Source: Lachnospiraceae bacterium
Lineage (GTDB): Bacteria > Bacillota > Clostridia > Lachnospirales > Lachnospiraceae
Length of the DNA stretch: 64,000 nucleotides
NCBI GenBank assembly: GCA_014804615.1
Contig: JAAUZL010000008.1
Coordinates: forward strand, 210,870-274,869
Direction of reading: 5' to 3'
Below the pieces are notes generated by a model. The model saw only the letters and a program-made list of their open reading frames with translations, searched no databases and was not told where the DNA came from. This document shows positions 53,758-63,127 of this stretch, in pieces. The translations under genes were made by a program, and so were the position numbers. Positions within the stretch are counted from its first letter, which is position 1, and every line of letters begins with the position of its first letter.

Positions 53758-54993
53758 TCAGACCAACAAATGATTTTTCACAAAATACATTGCAAAGTTT
53801 GCACTTGTATATGCCGCATAAGACTGATACTTCTTATTCTTTTCTCCATCAGCGAAATCACTTATACTTTTAAAACATAACGTTTTAGGTTTTATGCCAC
53901 TACAATGTTTTGCGGCATAAACCATCCCATATGATTCCATATCTAACCCTATAGTTTTACGGCTATGTACTTTTATTATTTCATCAACAATCCTCCTATT
54001 CGCAATAACCGCCGAACCGCAGGCAAATGGTCCGACTATTATATCTAATTTACTATCATATTTAACATAATTATCATGTTGAAATTGCTCTTGTATAGTA
54101 TTTAAAATAGAATCATAATTCCTCAATTTTAATTGCTCAACACTATCAACATCCACTTCTACAGAAAAAGCATCAGGAAAAAATTCTATTCCGATTTTTT
54201 CATCCTCCTTTTCCGTTTCAACATATTTACCACTCGAATAGTTCCAGATAATAGATGGCACAATTATATCTCCATAATTTCCATCTCCTATTCCTGCAGC
54301 GATTCCGACCATAATAATATATTTAGGCTGAAAATATCTAATTATCTTGGCAGTAAGATTTGAAGCTGCTGCCATTCCCATTTCAGACTGTTGCGCTCTT
54401 ATTAATCGTATTCTCCTCTTTGATATTTCAATTGTTGCCTCATAATATAATGTTGCATCGCCCTTAAATTTTCTCTCCTTCCATTCAATACCTTCTATCT
54501 CTGCTAATGCTCGGGTTTCAATGGATACTGCTGTAATAAATGCAACATCGCTTTTGTTTTCAAAAACATCATTGTACTTAGATTCATCTGCCAAAATCCG
54601 ATATCTAATAGTATTCTTTAGTTTTTCTTTCCATTCAACAGATTCTTCAGAATAATGTATAAAGTTAAAGTAATAATCTTTTTGTTTTTCGCGCAATTTA
54701 GATTCTAATTCATTATACGCAGATAAAACAATTATTTCTATTGGCTTATTATAGCTATCAACTTCAATTATTTCAGTAATAAATTCTATTCCAGCCTCTT
54801 CTCTTTTATCTTCGTGTACTTCATCTGCTAATTTTAAATCCAATATTAAACAATCGAAGAAATTATTACTCAACTGTAATCTCGCATCATTTAAACACAA
54901 TACATGCTTAATTTGTAAACTATCAAATTCACTTAGCAGTTCATATTCTTTTTCAACTTTTTTACTTTCATCTTCAACAATGAGTATCTTCAT
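53758..54993 (-). CDS. dtcC: Detocs effector DtcC (system 2)
   Basis: The 411-residue protein has the same order as the system 1 effector: receiver with Glu7-Asp8 and Asp52 in LILDLKLADE, and PNP-fold domain with MVGIAAGIGDGNYGDIIVP, GLDMESYGMVYAAKH and FKSISDFADGEKN. The active-site Glu and Asp are kept. Sequence identity to system 1 is low and the gene is much more AT-rich. AAAGGAATTAATTT is its ribosome site. Confidence 0.87.
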   Translation of the reverse strand: MKILIVEDESKKVEKEYELLSEFDSLQIKHVLCLNDARLQLSNNFFDCLILDLKLADEVHEDKREEAGIEFITEIIEVDSYNKPIEIIVLSAYNELESKLREKQKDYYFNFIHYSEESVEWKEKLKNTIRYRILADESKYNDVFENKSDVAFITAVSIETRALAEIEGIEWKERKFKGDATLYYEATIEISKRRIRLIRAQQSEMGMAAASNLTAKIIRYFQPKYIIMVGIAAGIGDGNYGDIIVPSIIWNYSSGKYVETEKEDEKIGIEFFPDAFSVEVDVDSVEQLKLRNYDSILNTIQEQFQHDNYVKYDSKLDIIVGPFACGSAVIANRRIVDEIIKVHSRKTIGLDMESYGMVYAAKHCSGIKPKTLCFKSISDFADGEKNKKYQSYAAYTSANFAMYFVKNHLLV

Positions 54994-55010
54994 AAATTAA
55001 TTCCTTTCTC

Positions 55011-55451
55011 TTATAAATATAAATTTAATGTATTTTGCCATTCTAAAGAATCATCACTATAAAAAATTCCATCAACATAATTCTCTGGATATTGGTTTTG
55101 CATCTCCTTTTTTAAGTTTTCTAAACTAATGCTTTGTGTCTCATCTTTTTTAATGTAGTCATATGCCGTAATTACAATTACTTTTTCGGTATATCCAACT
55201 CTTTTCATTTCATCAAGAAAATGAATGCCGGCCAATGGATCAAACTCATTCAGCCCCTCCAGATCAAAATCAGCATCATACAACGGTAAGCTCATATCTA
55301 ATAAAATTAAATCATATCTATTTTCCTCTAATTCAATTAACCCATTTATATACGATTTTTTCCATATTATTTTATGTTCTTTATAAGATTCAATAAAATT
55401 AATTAGATCTTTTGCTTTATGTTGTTCATCTTCAATATATAAAATTACCAT
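55011..55451 (-). CDS. dtcB: Detocs stand-alone receiver DtcB (system 2)
   Basis: The 146-residue protein is a receiver domain with Glu7-Asp8 in LYIEDEQ, Asp52 in LILLDMSLPLYDAD and VIVITAYDYIKKDE as strand 4. Like the system 1 protein it has an insert (FDLEGLNEFDPLAGIHF) after the phospho-Asp. The ATG with GAGGAGTGACT upstream is preferred. The overlap with dtcA shows coupled translation. Confidence 0.85.
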   Translation of the reverse strand: MVILYIEDEQHKAKDLINFIESYKEHKIIWKKSYINGLIELEENRYDLILLDMSLPLYDADFDLEGLNEFDPLAGIHFLDEMKRVGYTEKVIVITAYDYIKKDETQSISLENLKKEMQNQYPENYVDGIFYSDDSLEWQNTLNLYL

Positions 55452-55453
55452 AG

Positions 55454-58400
55454 TCACTCCTCAGCAATTAAATTATCATAACCTAATATAATAGTTATAA
55501 AGAAATACTCCTTTTGAAAACCATAAAATATGCCATATACAGCATCAAAATGATACTTTAATGTATTACATACTTTATATAAACCAGTTCCACCTTCTTT
55601 CTGTGTAATTTCTTTAATAATTTCAGAATTTGAAACATTATCTAATATTTCTTTTACCTTTCTCCATACATTATCTTTATCAACATTTATATGCAACTTA
55701 TTTAACACCATGATTTGCATCCACTTTTTAAAATTCTCTTCAGTTATTTTGTCAATGTCCATTGATTCTAAATACTCTTCAACATCAACATTACTCGTCA
55801 CCTCAATACTAATTTCCATTTCCTCTAACCTAGTAATTCCAGAACGTTTAAAAGCATTATCAATAAAAATATTCAATACATCAACAAAGTGTGGGAAAAA
55901 TTTCCCTTTAAATTTTTCTGTCACATCAACCTGTTGGGTAATTTTTATTTTAGAAAAATCTGCATTAATACTTCTTTGTATATCCATAACTACTTCAATC
56001 ACTGCATTAATATCGAAATCTTCATATATTATATCCTGTTTATATAAAACATCTGAAAACTCATTTAGTTTCTCTACCAATTTGGGTCTAGTTCCTTTAA
56101 TATCATATAATAATTGATTTAAATATTTTGAAACCCTATTATCTCCTGAAATACTTGATAATTCTTTTTCCAGCCATGCCAATTGCTGATAAAAATAGTC
56201 TTTCAAATCAGTATTAATCAGTGTTCTTATTTCATTTAGCCGAATCTCTGTATAATCCCAAAACATCCTTTCTACCCAATCAATAAAAATATTATAATCA
56301 GTGTTTCCTTTATTAAGGAGTTCTAAACAAGTATCTACAAAAAAAGTATAATCTAATAGTCCCTTTTCCTCATGTTTTTCCTTAATAGTTAACCATTCTT
56401 TTTTTACTTGATTTATTTTATTTCCAATTTTTTTAGAAAAATGAGATAGAGATACTTTTATTTCTTCACTATATTTACTATTTTTAGGCAATATTCTATC
56501 CCAATACGGATTTATTGTGTATTCAACACTATCGTCTTTTTCTTTTAGTAACAATAAATTAACATCCTGAAATGCTTTTGTTAGTTTACTATCACAATAT
56601 CCATGTCTTATTCTAGTACTTAAATAATAATTTAAGCCATGCCCATCCCCTTTCAAAAATTCATGTTGAATTCTTTTTAATAGTGTTTTTATAAGAATAT
56701 ATCTTTGGTTTTCTTTAATAATGCTAACAGGATCAGTCCATAAATTTTCATGGTTCAAAGAAACACTATTAAAATCAGAATAATCTATCTCTATTAATTC
56801 TTCTCCAAATTCTCCTATTTCGCAATATTTCATAAACTGCTCTTTAAATACAGTATCATAATTCATTCTTATTGCTTTAATATCTGCAAATATTCGATTT
56901 TGTTCAAACTGCATTTTTCTTTTTCTTATAAGCTTATTTGATAATATAAGAGCTATCTCTTCCAAATATTGTGATGTATTCTCCAATTGCATATTCACAA
57001 ATTTTCTTAATATACTAACACGCAAATTTTCAATATCTATTTTCTCTCTCAAAAATCTTGTATCTTTTTTCATAATTTCTATGGTACAAATATTGACAAA
57101 GAAAAATACATATTTACTATCATCAAGATTCTTTTCTACAAATTTCAAAAAATCTTCTGAATTTATTATATAATTAGCATCTAAATAATTTAAGTACGCA
57201 ATTTTTACAGAGTTTTTATCATTACTATTATATAAGTAAATAAAAATCGGATACTCAATACTTTTTTTAATTTCTGCATCATGCGTAAACCTTACTTTCT
57301 CCCGTAATGCACTAACGTGAAATCTATTAATAAGACTCGGATTGATAAAAAAACAATTGACATATAATTTTAACATTTTTATATATTCTTTATTGCCTTC
57401 ATACGCTATAAACAAATATCTATTAACTTTTTCAAATTCTAATACTTGCTTTTCAGAAATCTTTTTTTGCAAAATCTCTAATTTATCTATTGCCTGATCT
57501 GATTCTAAATTATTGATATGTATAATAGATTCAAATATTGTCCTTCTCTTATCTTGAATAATACATTGATTAGATAATTCCTTCTCATTTCCTAACAAAT
57601 ATTTAAACAACTGCGCAGTATTATAAGCATATTTCGAAACAAAATCTAACAAATGCACTTTTTCCATTTCATTTCTGTGCAATAGGTAAAAGCTTGGCGT
57701 TATATTATAATCATTTAACAGAGATCTCCTAAAATAAAACTCATCACTTTTTTGACCAAAATGTCTCTGAATAAAACTATAAATTTTAATAGAAACTTCA
57801 TCCATATATCTTTTAGCATGCAACAAAAGATAATCTTTTGAATCTTTAATCATTTCATCCATTTTATATATATGATAAATAGCCATATATATTTCACTCA
57901 TACCTACCATTTCTGTATTGGTATAAATATGACTCTTAATATATATAGTAATCATTTGAAAATCCATTGGAAATTCCAACAAATACACTTTTAAAAAATC
58001 TATTACCTTATTATATTTTCCCATCGTATAATTATCCATACATTGTAATACAGATTCATTACATATACTCTCAAAATAATTAAAATCTACTTTCATTGTA
58101 GCTATTATTAAATTCCTAATTCTGTAATCCTTATCAAAAACACTAATACATTTTAAAATGCTTTTAATCTCTAATCCACTGGAATATTGCAATTGTATAT
58201 ATCTTATTATGCTTTCATATGTATCTATAATGCTTATTTGTGAATCTATTTGAGTAATTTTGGTAAAAAAGGAATCATCTACTTTATCAAGAAACAAATC
58301 TAGCTTAAAAATAAAATAATCTTTTAAAAAACCAAAATTATCCAGATCTCGTATCTTATTTTTATATCCTATATAACTCATTTTCTTTTCTGCGCTCATA

Positions 58401-58909
58401 CTTAAATATGACAGCAAGATACTTAAAATAACATTTGGCTTTAATACTTCTGAAAGCTCACTTAAATACTTCTTATTGTATTCTATTCCTCTGTTTTCTA
58501 ATAACAAAAATCTTTGACCTATTGACCATGTTGAAATCCCACATTTCTTTTCAATTTGTTTTAATAATTCTTCAGCTTTTTCTGACTGATTTAAATACAT
58601 GCATTTTTCATATTCTACTTTCGTTTTAATGTAAAAAGATAATTCTTGTTCAAATATATGAAAATACCATTCCAAATACATAGAGGCCATATTTCTCGTG
58701 AATCCTTCACTATATACAAACATTCGATTATTAAATTTCGTTATTTCTTCCCTTAACATTTCCTTCTTTATAACATCTTTATCTTTTATATTCACTTGAT
58801 CAATAATAAAACTATATTTTTCTTCCTCTTTTCGTGTAAATAAATAATACATTATTTTAAGATAATTATTACTTTTATTTAATTTATTACTTGTTTTTCT
58901 TTTGCTCAT
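55454..58909 (-). CDS. dtcA: Detocs sensor kinase DtcA (system 2)
   Basis: The 1151-residue protein has long helical repeats, the conserved YLSTRIRHGYCDSKL block near 767, and a C-terminal GHKL ATPase with LNIFIDNAFKRSG and EGGTGLYKVCNTLKY. It is a distant paralogue of the system 1 sensor at similar length. Codon use is strongly A/T-rich (many ATA, TTA, AAA). AGAGGTGTTAAAT supports the chosen ATG. The repeats probably sense a phage cue. Confidence 0.83.
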   Translation of the reverse strand: MSKRKTSNKLNKSNNYLKIMYYLFTRKEEEKYSFIIDQVNIKDKDVIKKEMLREEITKFNNRMFVYSEGFTRNMASMYLEWYFHIFEQELSFYIKTKVEYEKCMYLNQSEKAEELLKQIEKKCGISTWSIGQRFLLLENRGIEYNKKYLSELSEVLKPNVILSILLSYLSMSAEKKMSYIGYKNKIRDLDNFGFLKDYFIFKLDLFLDKVDDSFFTKITQIDSQISIIDTYESIIRYIQLQYSSGLEIKSILKCISVFDKDYRIRNLIIATMKVDFNYFESICNESVLQCMDNYTMGKYNKVIDFLKVYLLEFPMDFQMITIYIKSHIYTNTEMVGMSEIYMAIYHIYKMDEMIKDSKDYLLLHAKRYMDEVSIKIYSFIQRHFGQKSDEFYFRRSLLNDYNITPSFYLLHRNEMEKVHLLDFVSKYAYNTAQLFKYLLGNEKELSNQCIIQDKRRTIFESIIHINNLESDQAIDKLEILQKKISEKQVLEFEKVNRYLFIAYEGNKEYIKMLKLYVNCFFINPSLINRFHVSALREKVRFTHDAEIKKSIEYPIFIYLYNSNDKNSVKIAYLNYLDANYIINSEDFLKFVEKNLDDSKYVFFFVNICTIEIMKKDTRFLREKIDIENLRVSILRKFVNMQLENTSQYLEEIALILSNKLIRKRKMQFEQNRIFADIKAIRMNYDTVFKEQFMKYCEIGEFGEELIEIDYSDFNSVSLNHENLWTDPVSIIKENQRYILIKTLLKRIQHEFLKGDGHGLNYYLSTRIRHGYCDSKLTKAFQDVNLLLLKEKDDSVEYTINPYWDRILPKNSKYSEEIKVSLSHFSKKIGNKINQVKKEWLTIKEKHEEKGLLDYTFFVDTCLELLNKGNTDYNIFIDWVERMFWDYTEIRLNEIRTLINTDLKDYFYQQLAWLEKELSSISGDNRVSKYLNQLLYDIKGTRPKLVEKLNEFSDVLYKQDIIYEDFDINAVIEVVMDIQRSINADFSKIKITQQVDVTEKFKGKFFPHFVDVLNIFIDNAFKRSGITRLEEMEISIEVTSNVDVEEYLESMDIDKITEENFKKWMQIMVLNKLHINVDKDNVWRKVKEILDNVSNSEIIKEITQKEGGTGLYKVCNTLKYHFDAVYGIFYGFQKEYFFITIILGYDNLIAEE

Positions 58910-59409
58910 ATTTAACACCTCTTCTATAGTATTCTTGTTGTATTTGTCTAATTAAAATAATCCATTTTTCTATTTGTATTACTGATACAATACATGTTGA
59001 TTTAAATCATACTTTTATCTTTTGTAGTTCGATATCATTGTTTTCTATTAAAATATACCGCATAATATTTTATTTTGACATAATTCATGGAAATTTATAT
59101 TTTTCTGAAACTATATACTTTGCTAAATTCCCTATAATAATTTCATTTTTATGTTTCATATATTTTTATGCTACAAATGCATTTGACATATTTATTAACT
59201 CATCTATGACGCATTCAAATATATTTGCGCACATACCTTATTGAACATCCTTTCCTTCCATTTTCAGTATACCTTCTTGAAACATTTTTCTACCGTTCTT
59301 CTAACTTGATTTCTGGTAAATCCACACAATTTTCAAATTCTCTCATTCGCAGTATATTCAACATACTGTATATATTCTTCTATCAAACTATTTCCCTTTA
59401 CACAGCGGA

Positions 59410-59550
59410 TCACTTATCTTGGATATATTCTGCATCTGATTTAATTGCATCATAGACTATAGTTGGCAACGTATACTCCTTAACAGATAACTTCATCAAA
59501 CCATTCCACAGTTCCTCATTTCCAGCACGAATTAGCGCCCATTTTGTTCA
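59410..59550 (-). pseudogene. C-terminal scrap of an unidentified gene
   Basis: The minus strand reads KWALIRAGNEELWNGLMKLS and ends KSDAEYIQDK-stop, with a stop just upstream and no start. It is protein-like but of unknown family. Confidence 0.35.
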
Positions 59551-59947
59551 AAACAACTATGCTCATCAATTTCCATTACAAAATGTAGTACTATATAAAT
59601 ACTAAGATATAATCCGATTAATGTCAAATGTTCTTTCTCTGTCAACAGTCTTGAAAGATGAATTCTGTTGTATCCTGCCTAATCGCTCGAATCTCTCAAT
59701 TTTAAGTTATCTGCCGAATTGGGAACAATATCTGCAATCATCTACCTCAGTGCAAGCACTATGCCTAGCTCCTACGTTTTCCCTCGTAACACTTGTCTTT
59801 TGTGCTTGCTTTTGCAAATTGACCTTTTACTGTCTTGCATTTCAATATTTATTTACACATTCAAGTTCTTTGTTTTTATCAATCATAAACTATTAACCCT
59901 CTTCATATCATCCAAATAATATGCTGGCAAAACAAACTATTAAAGAA

Positions 59948-59973
59948 ACAAGGAGCCTTACACGGCTCCTTGT
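59948..59973. terminator. Terminator-like hairpin
   Basis: ACAAGGAGCC and GGCTCCTTGT form a perfect 10-bp stem with a 6-nt loop. T-runs on both sides are modest. Confidence 0.55.
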
Positions 59974-60104
59974 CGTTAGATAATTAAACCTATAATAAGA
60001 ATCTATCAATATATGTTTCTTCTCTACAACAGCTTCTCTAAAAAGCAATAAACCAATTATTACAAAAGGGGTTTTCTGTGTTGAACTCTTTCTCCTGAAT
60101 TTTA

Positions 60105-60125
60105 CCGCACCAATTCCGCACCAAT
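60105..60125 (+). repeat. 11-bp-spaced direct repeats (arm-site-like)
   Basis: CCGCACCAAT at 60105 and 60116. It may mark the right side of the Detocs island. Confidence 0.45.
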
Positions 60126-60231
60126 CTAACATGAATATATAGAAATCTACATGAATCTTTATTGTACTCAAAATCTTGCAAAATATTGAAAACACTAGAG
60201 TTTATAGACATTCAAGAAAATTCATAAAGAT

Positions 60232-60486
60232 ATGAAACCAGCCTCGTGCATTACGATTCCAAATATAAACGATGCCATCAGCCAACTGGAAATACTCGCA
60301 AGAAGAGGATATTTTTCAATCCCCGTTTATGACTTTGGGCAAGAATACGATAATAACGGCAACCCAATCTGGCAATGTACCTGTCACATAAAAGATATAA
60401 CCGAACACTTCTGTGCAGAATCATCTTCTAAGAAATATGCCAAAAAACAGGCAGCGTACCAAATGTTGAAACACGTTTTATTATAG
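60232..60486 (+). CDS. Stand-alone double-stranded-RNA-binding-domain protein
   Basis: The 84-residue product is one dsRBD: INDAISQLEILARRGYFSIP as helix 1 and loop 1, three strands (VYDFGQEYDNNGNPIWQCTC), and SSKKYAKKQAAYQMLKHVLL as the basic helix 2 that grips the RNA groove. It is not fused to RNase III. The role is unknown; an RNA decoy or regulator is possible. The ribosome site is weak. Confidence 0.75.
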   Translation: MKPASCITIPNINDAISQLEILARRGYFSIPVYDFGQEYDNNGNPIWQCTCHIKDITEHFCAESSSKKYAKKQAAYQMLKHVLL

Positions 60487-60514
60487 TACTACCAAAACCG
60501 TTCTAAAAGGAAAT

Positions 60515-60555
60515 CCCTCAGACCACTTTTTACGTTATATAAAATGGTCTGAGGG
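60515..60555. repeat. CCCTCAGACCA hairpin repeat
   Basis: An 11-bp perfect stem (CCCTCAGACCA/TGGTCTGAGGG). It is homologous to the hairpin before spoIIID at 45684, including the flank AAAAGGAAA, and stands between the dsRBD and CotH genes as a possible bidirectional terminator. Confidence 0.65.
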
Positions 60556-60582
60556 GTTACGATGATTTCACTGCATTCGTAC

Positions 60583-62909
60583 TCAATCCACCACAAATTT
60601 CGGGCAGATTATATTTGTCTCTTCAGTCAAATGAAGTTCAAGCACCTCATCTGTACTCAAAAGTTCATCATCCTGCGTATACCATCCAAGGAATTCATTG
60701 TCTCCATGAACTTCTTCAATCGCTATCTCGACAGGATAATCGGCAAAATACAATCCCTGCCACCATATCTCCGGCATATTTATAATGGATGTGTTTACTC
60801 TAAAAGATGCTGCGTTGTCTTTATTAGATAAAATGACAAGCCATACCGGCTCTGCGCTTAACTCAAATTCTTCCTTCACATGCTCGAAAGCATATCCCGG
60901 CCTGTCTGCCAAAAATGTTTTCAGCTTATCAAGATATTCATTGGCATCTGCATCCGCATGATAACGCTCCATATACATTGCATAGGACTCCGCAATGTTG
61001 CTTTCCATCTCAGAAACAATAGGCAGAATGCTATCTTCGCGCCATAAATTATTATATAGATCCATATATGTAATAACAAACTGTTTCCTGAATTCTTCAT
61101 GTTCCATCAATGCTTGCACAATCGGATCTTCCTGCCATCTTGTTCCTTGAAATGTATTTTCATAAGCATCATACATTGTATTTTCAGTGTCCCAAGTGCC
61201 CCATCTCCACCTTCCATCTTCATTTTTTCCCGGTCCGGCTTCTATACTGCGATAGCTTCTGGCATTATACTCCATCCAATCCGTATCATTTAAATATAGC
61301 ATTGCCGCATAATAGTCTATAAAACTTTGTATGTCCATCATCCGGCTCAATTCGTCATAAACTGCCGCCTCTGATTTATCCGAAACTGTATCTAAATATT
61401 CCAGTATCTCCGGCGGATTACACCCTTCATGAATTTGTATATTTTCCGCTTCAATGCCATAGTGATTTTCAAAATAATGTTCGTCATATACTTCCGCCAG
61501 AAAATAAATTCCCCAATACTCCCCATCAAGAAATACATTGCAGTATATAAAGGACTGTGCTGCCATATCCCGGTCCTCAAGCAGTGTCGTATGCAATACA
61601 TCCCTTAATCTCGTTCCTTCTCTATTTGCGTAGATAAGGGACTTATGAACAGCCGTGCCTTCTCCAAAAAGGTCTTCTATTGTGTCCTCCCCATCATACA
61701 TCTCTCTTGCAAATACTGAAAAACTTTTTTGCTTGCCTTCCCTTGATGTATTACCATGAATTCGTATTCCGACCTCCCTGTCAATAATAAGGTCTCCGCT
61801 TTCATTATATATTTCAATGCTCGCAGGGCGCTCAGATGCTTTTCCCTTGCCATGATAATTCGCATCAACCTGTATCGCATTTTTTAAATTATCGCCCCCG
61901 GCTATATACTCATCATAACGTTTTCCCAGTACATAGATACCTTCATCATAATTGAATAGATTATCCGGGTCTGTCACAAGAGAAACCGTGTACATTTCTT
62001 TATAATTCCCCTGATTTTCTTTCCCGACAATATACGAGTTTGTTACAATATCACTCTTTCTGCCATTCTCATCAATCGCGATAGCACGTACCACCATAAT
62101 TTTCTCTACAGGATTTTCTGCTTGTGAATCCTGCATCGGCTGAAAATCATTTCTCACCGAATAAACATTGGGCGCATCCGACACATCCCGTATCTGTATT
62201 GGTTTCTCATATAATATACTATCGCTGTCCGGCTCGCTGCCGTCTACCGTATAATAAATCCTGCTTTCCGGAGACGCCTTCAATTCCAGTTCAAACGCAT
62301 CTGCATAAAACCCCCTTCTGCCGAAAACACAGGCTTTTCTACGCTCTCCTGAACAAGCTCTTCCTGCGTATTGGAAGCTTGATAGGTCTGATCCGTATTC
62401 CCCCACGCATTCCCTGCGTCAGGCAGCCTGCTCCATGTCGTATTGGTATCCATCGCCGGAACATCTACAGCATCTATCACTCCCCCCGCCCGGCTTGACA
62501 GATACAAAGTCTCTCCCTTTGCACTAACCCTAAAGTTAAGATATGCCTCTTCCTCCGCCATTTCATCGCATTTACTATGAATCACATAATAATCGCCCGG
62601 CGATAACTCAACAGGCGGTAAACTGCATTTATCCAAGTCATCTTTATCATCGGAAAGGCAATATTCTCCCAAATTTATATTTGTATCAGAGAAATTATAC
62701 AATTCAATCCAGTCACTGGGCGGCTGTGTCTCCGAAAGGGATGTCGGAAAATAACTACTGCATACTTCGTTAATACAAATTCCAGAGAGACTACCTGCCT
62801 GGCTTCGCCCCTCCCCGGCACTATTCTTAAAAAACCAATTGATACATACTGTAATGATAGAAAATATGATCAAGATACTACCCAATACAATATGTTTTCC
62901 TCGCTTCAT
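60583..62909 (-). pseudogene. CotH-family kinase with lamin-tail domain, frameshifted
   Basis: The 5' part (62280-62909) has a signal-anchor (IVLGSILIIFSIITVCINWF) and a lamin-tail-like domain (GICINEVCSSYFPTSLSE, SDWIELYNFSD). It breaks at a GGGGGTTTT run near 62310; the next frame resumes GFYADAFELELKASPESRIY and runs through the CotH kinase core (GIRIHGNTSREGKQKSFSVF, NREGTRLRDVL, WGIYFLAEVYDEHYF, RWGTWDTENTMYD) to the stop at 60583. A restored protein would have about 775 residues. CotH proteins phosphorylate spore-coat or surface proteins. Sequencing error or slippage could also explain the break. Confidence 0.82.
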
Positions 62910-63127
62910 ATGCTTCTCCTCCGTATCCGCTATCTATTATCATAGACCATATTTCTACTTTTATCTACATTACAATCTAATTTTCTTGTCTTACCAACTT
63001 ATCATAGCTGCCACCAACCAATTTTCGTGAGAAAAGAGCTTTAAGCGGGATGGAAAAAGAAATCGTCCTGTGCTATACTTTTAAAAGATTGTTTTTGCAG
63101 CGCATTGAGGCGTATGGGGATTTGAGC
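62910..63127. promoter_or_regulatory. Divergent region between two CotH genes
   Basis: The gap separates the CotH genes. TGTGCTATACTTTTAAAAG near 63070 resembles a -10 region for the plus gene. No further feature seen. Confidence 0.35.

Larger units (their letters stand above)
58910..60231. other. Long gap of AT-rich sequence and gene scraps
   Basis: Upstream of system 2 I see no full gene. A minus-strand tail lies at 59410-59550, a terminator at 59948 and 11-bp-spaced repeats at 60105. The plus-strand reading frames here are AT-rich and lack ribosome sites. Confidence 0.5.

Noticed and set aside
59038..59896. Plus-strand frames upstream of Detocs system 2
   Set aside because: They are AT-rich, Phe/Ile/Ser-heavy, without ribosome sites or domains.
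59908..60195. 95-codon minus-strand frame
   Set aside because: It spans a terminator hairpin and the 11-bp repeats and has no convincing protein pattern.
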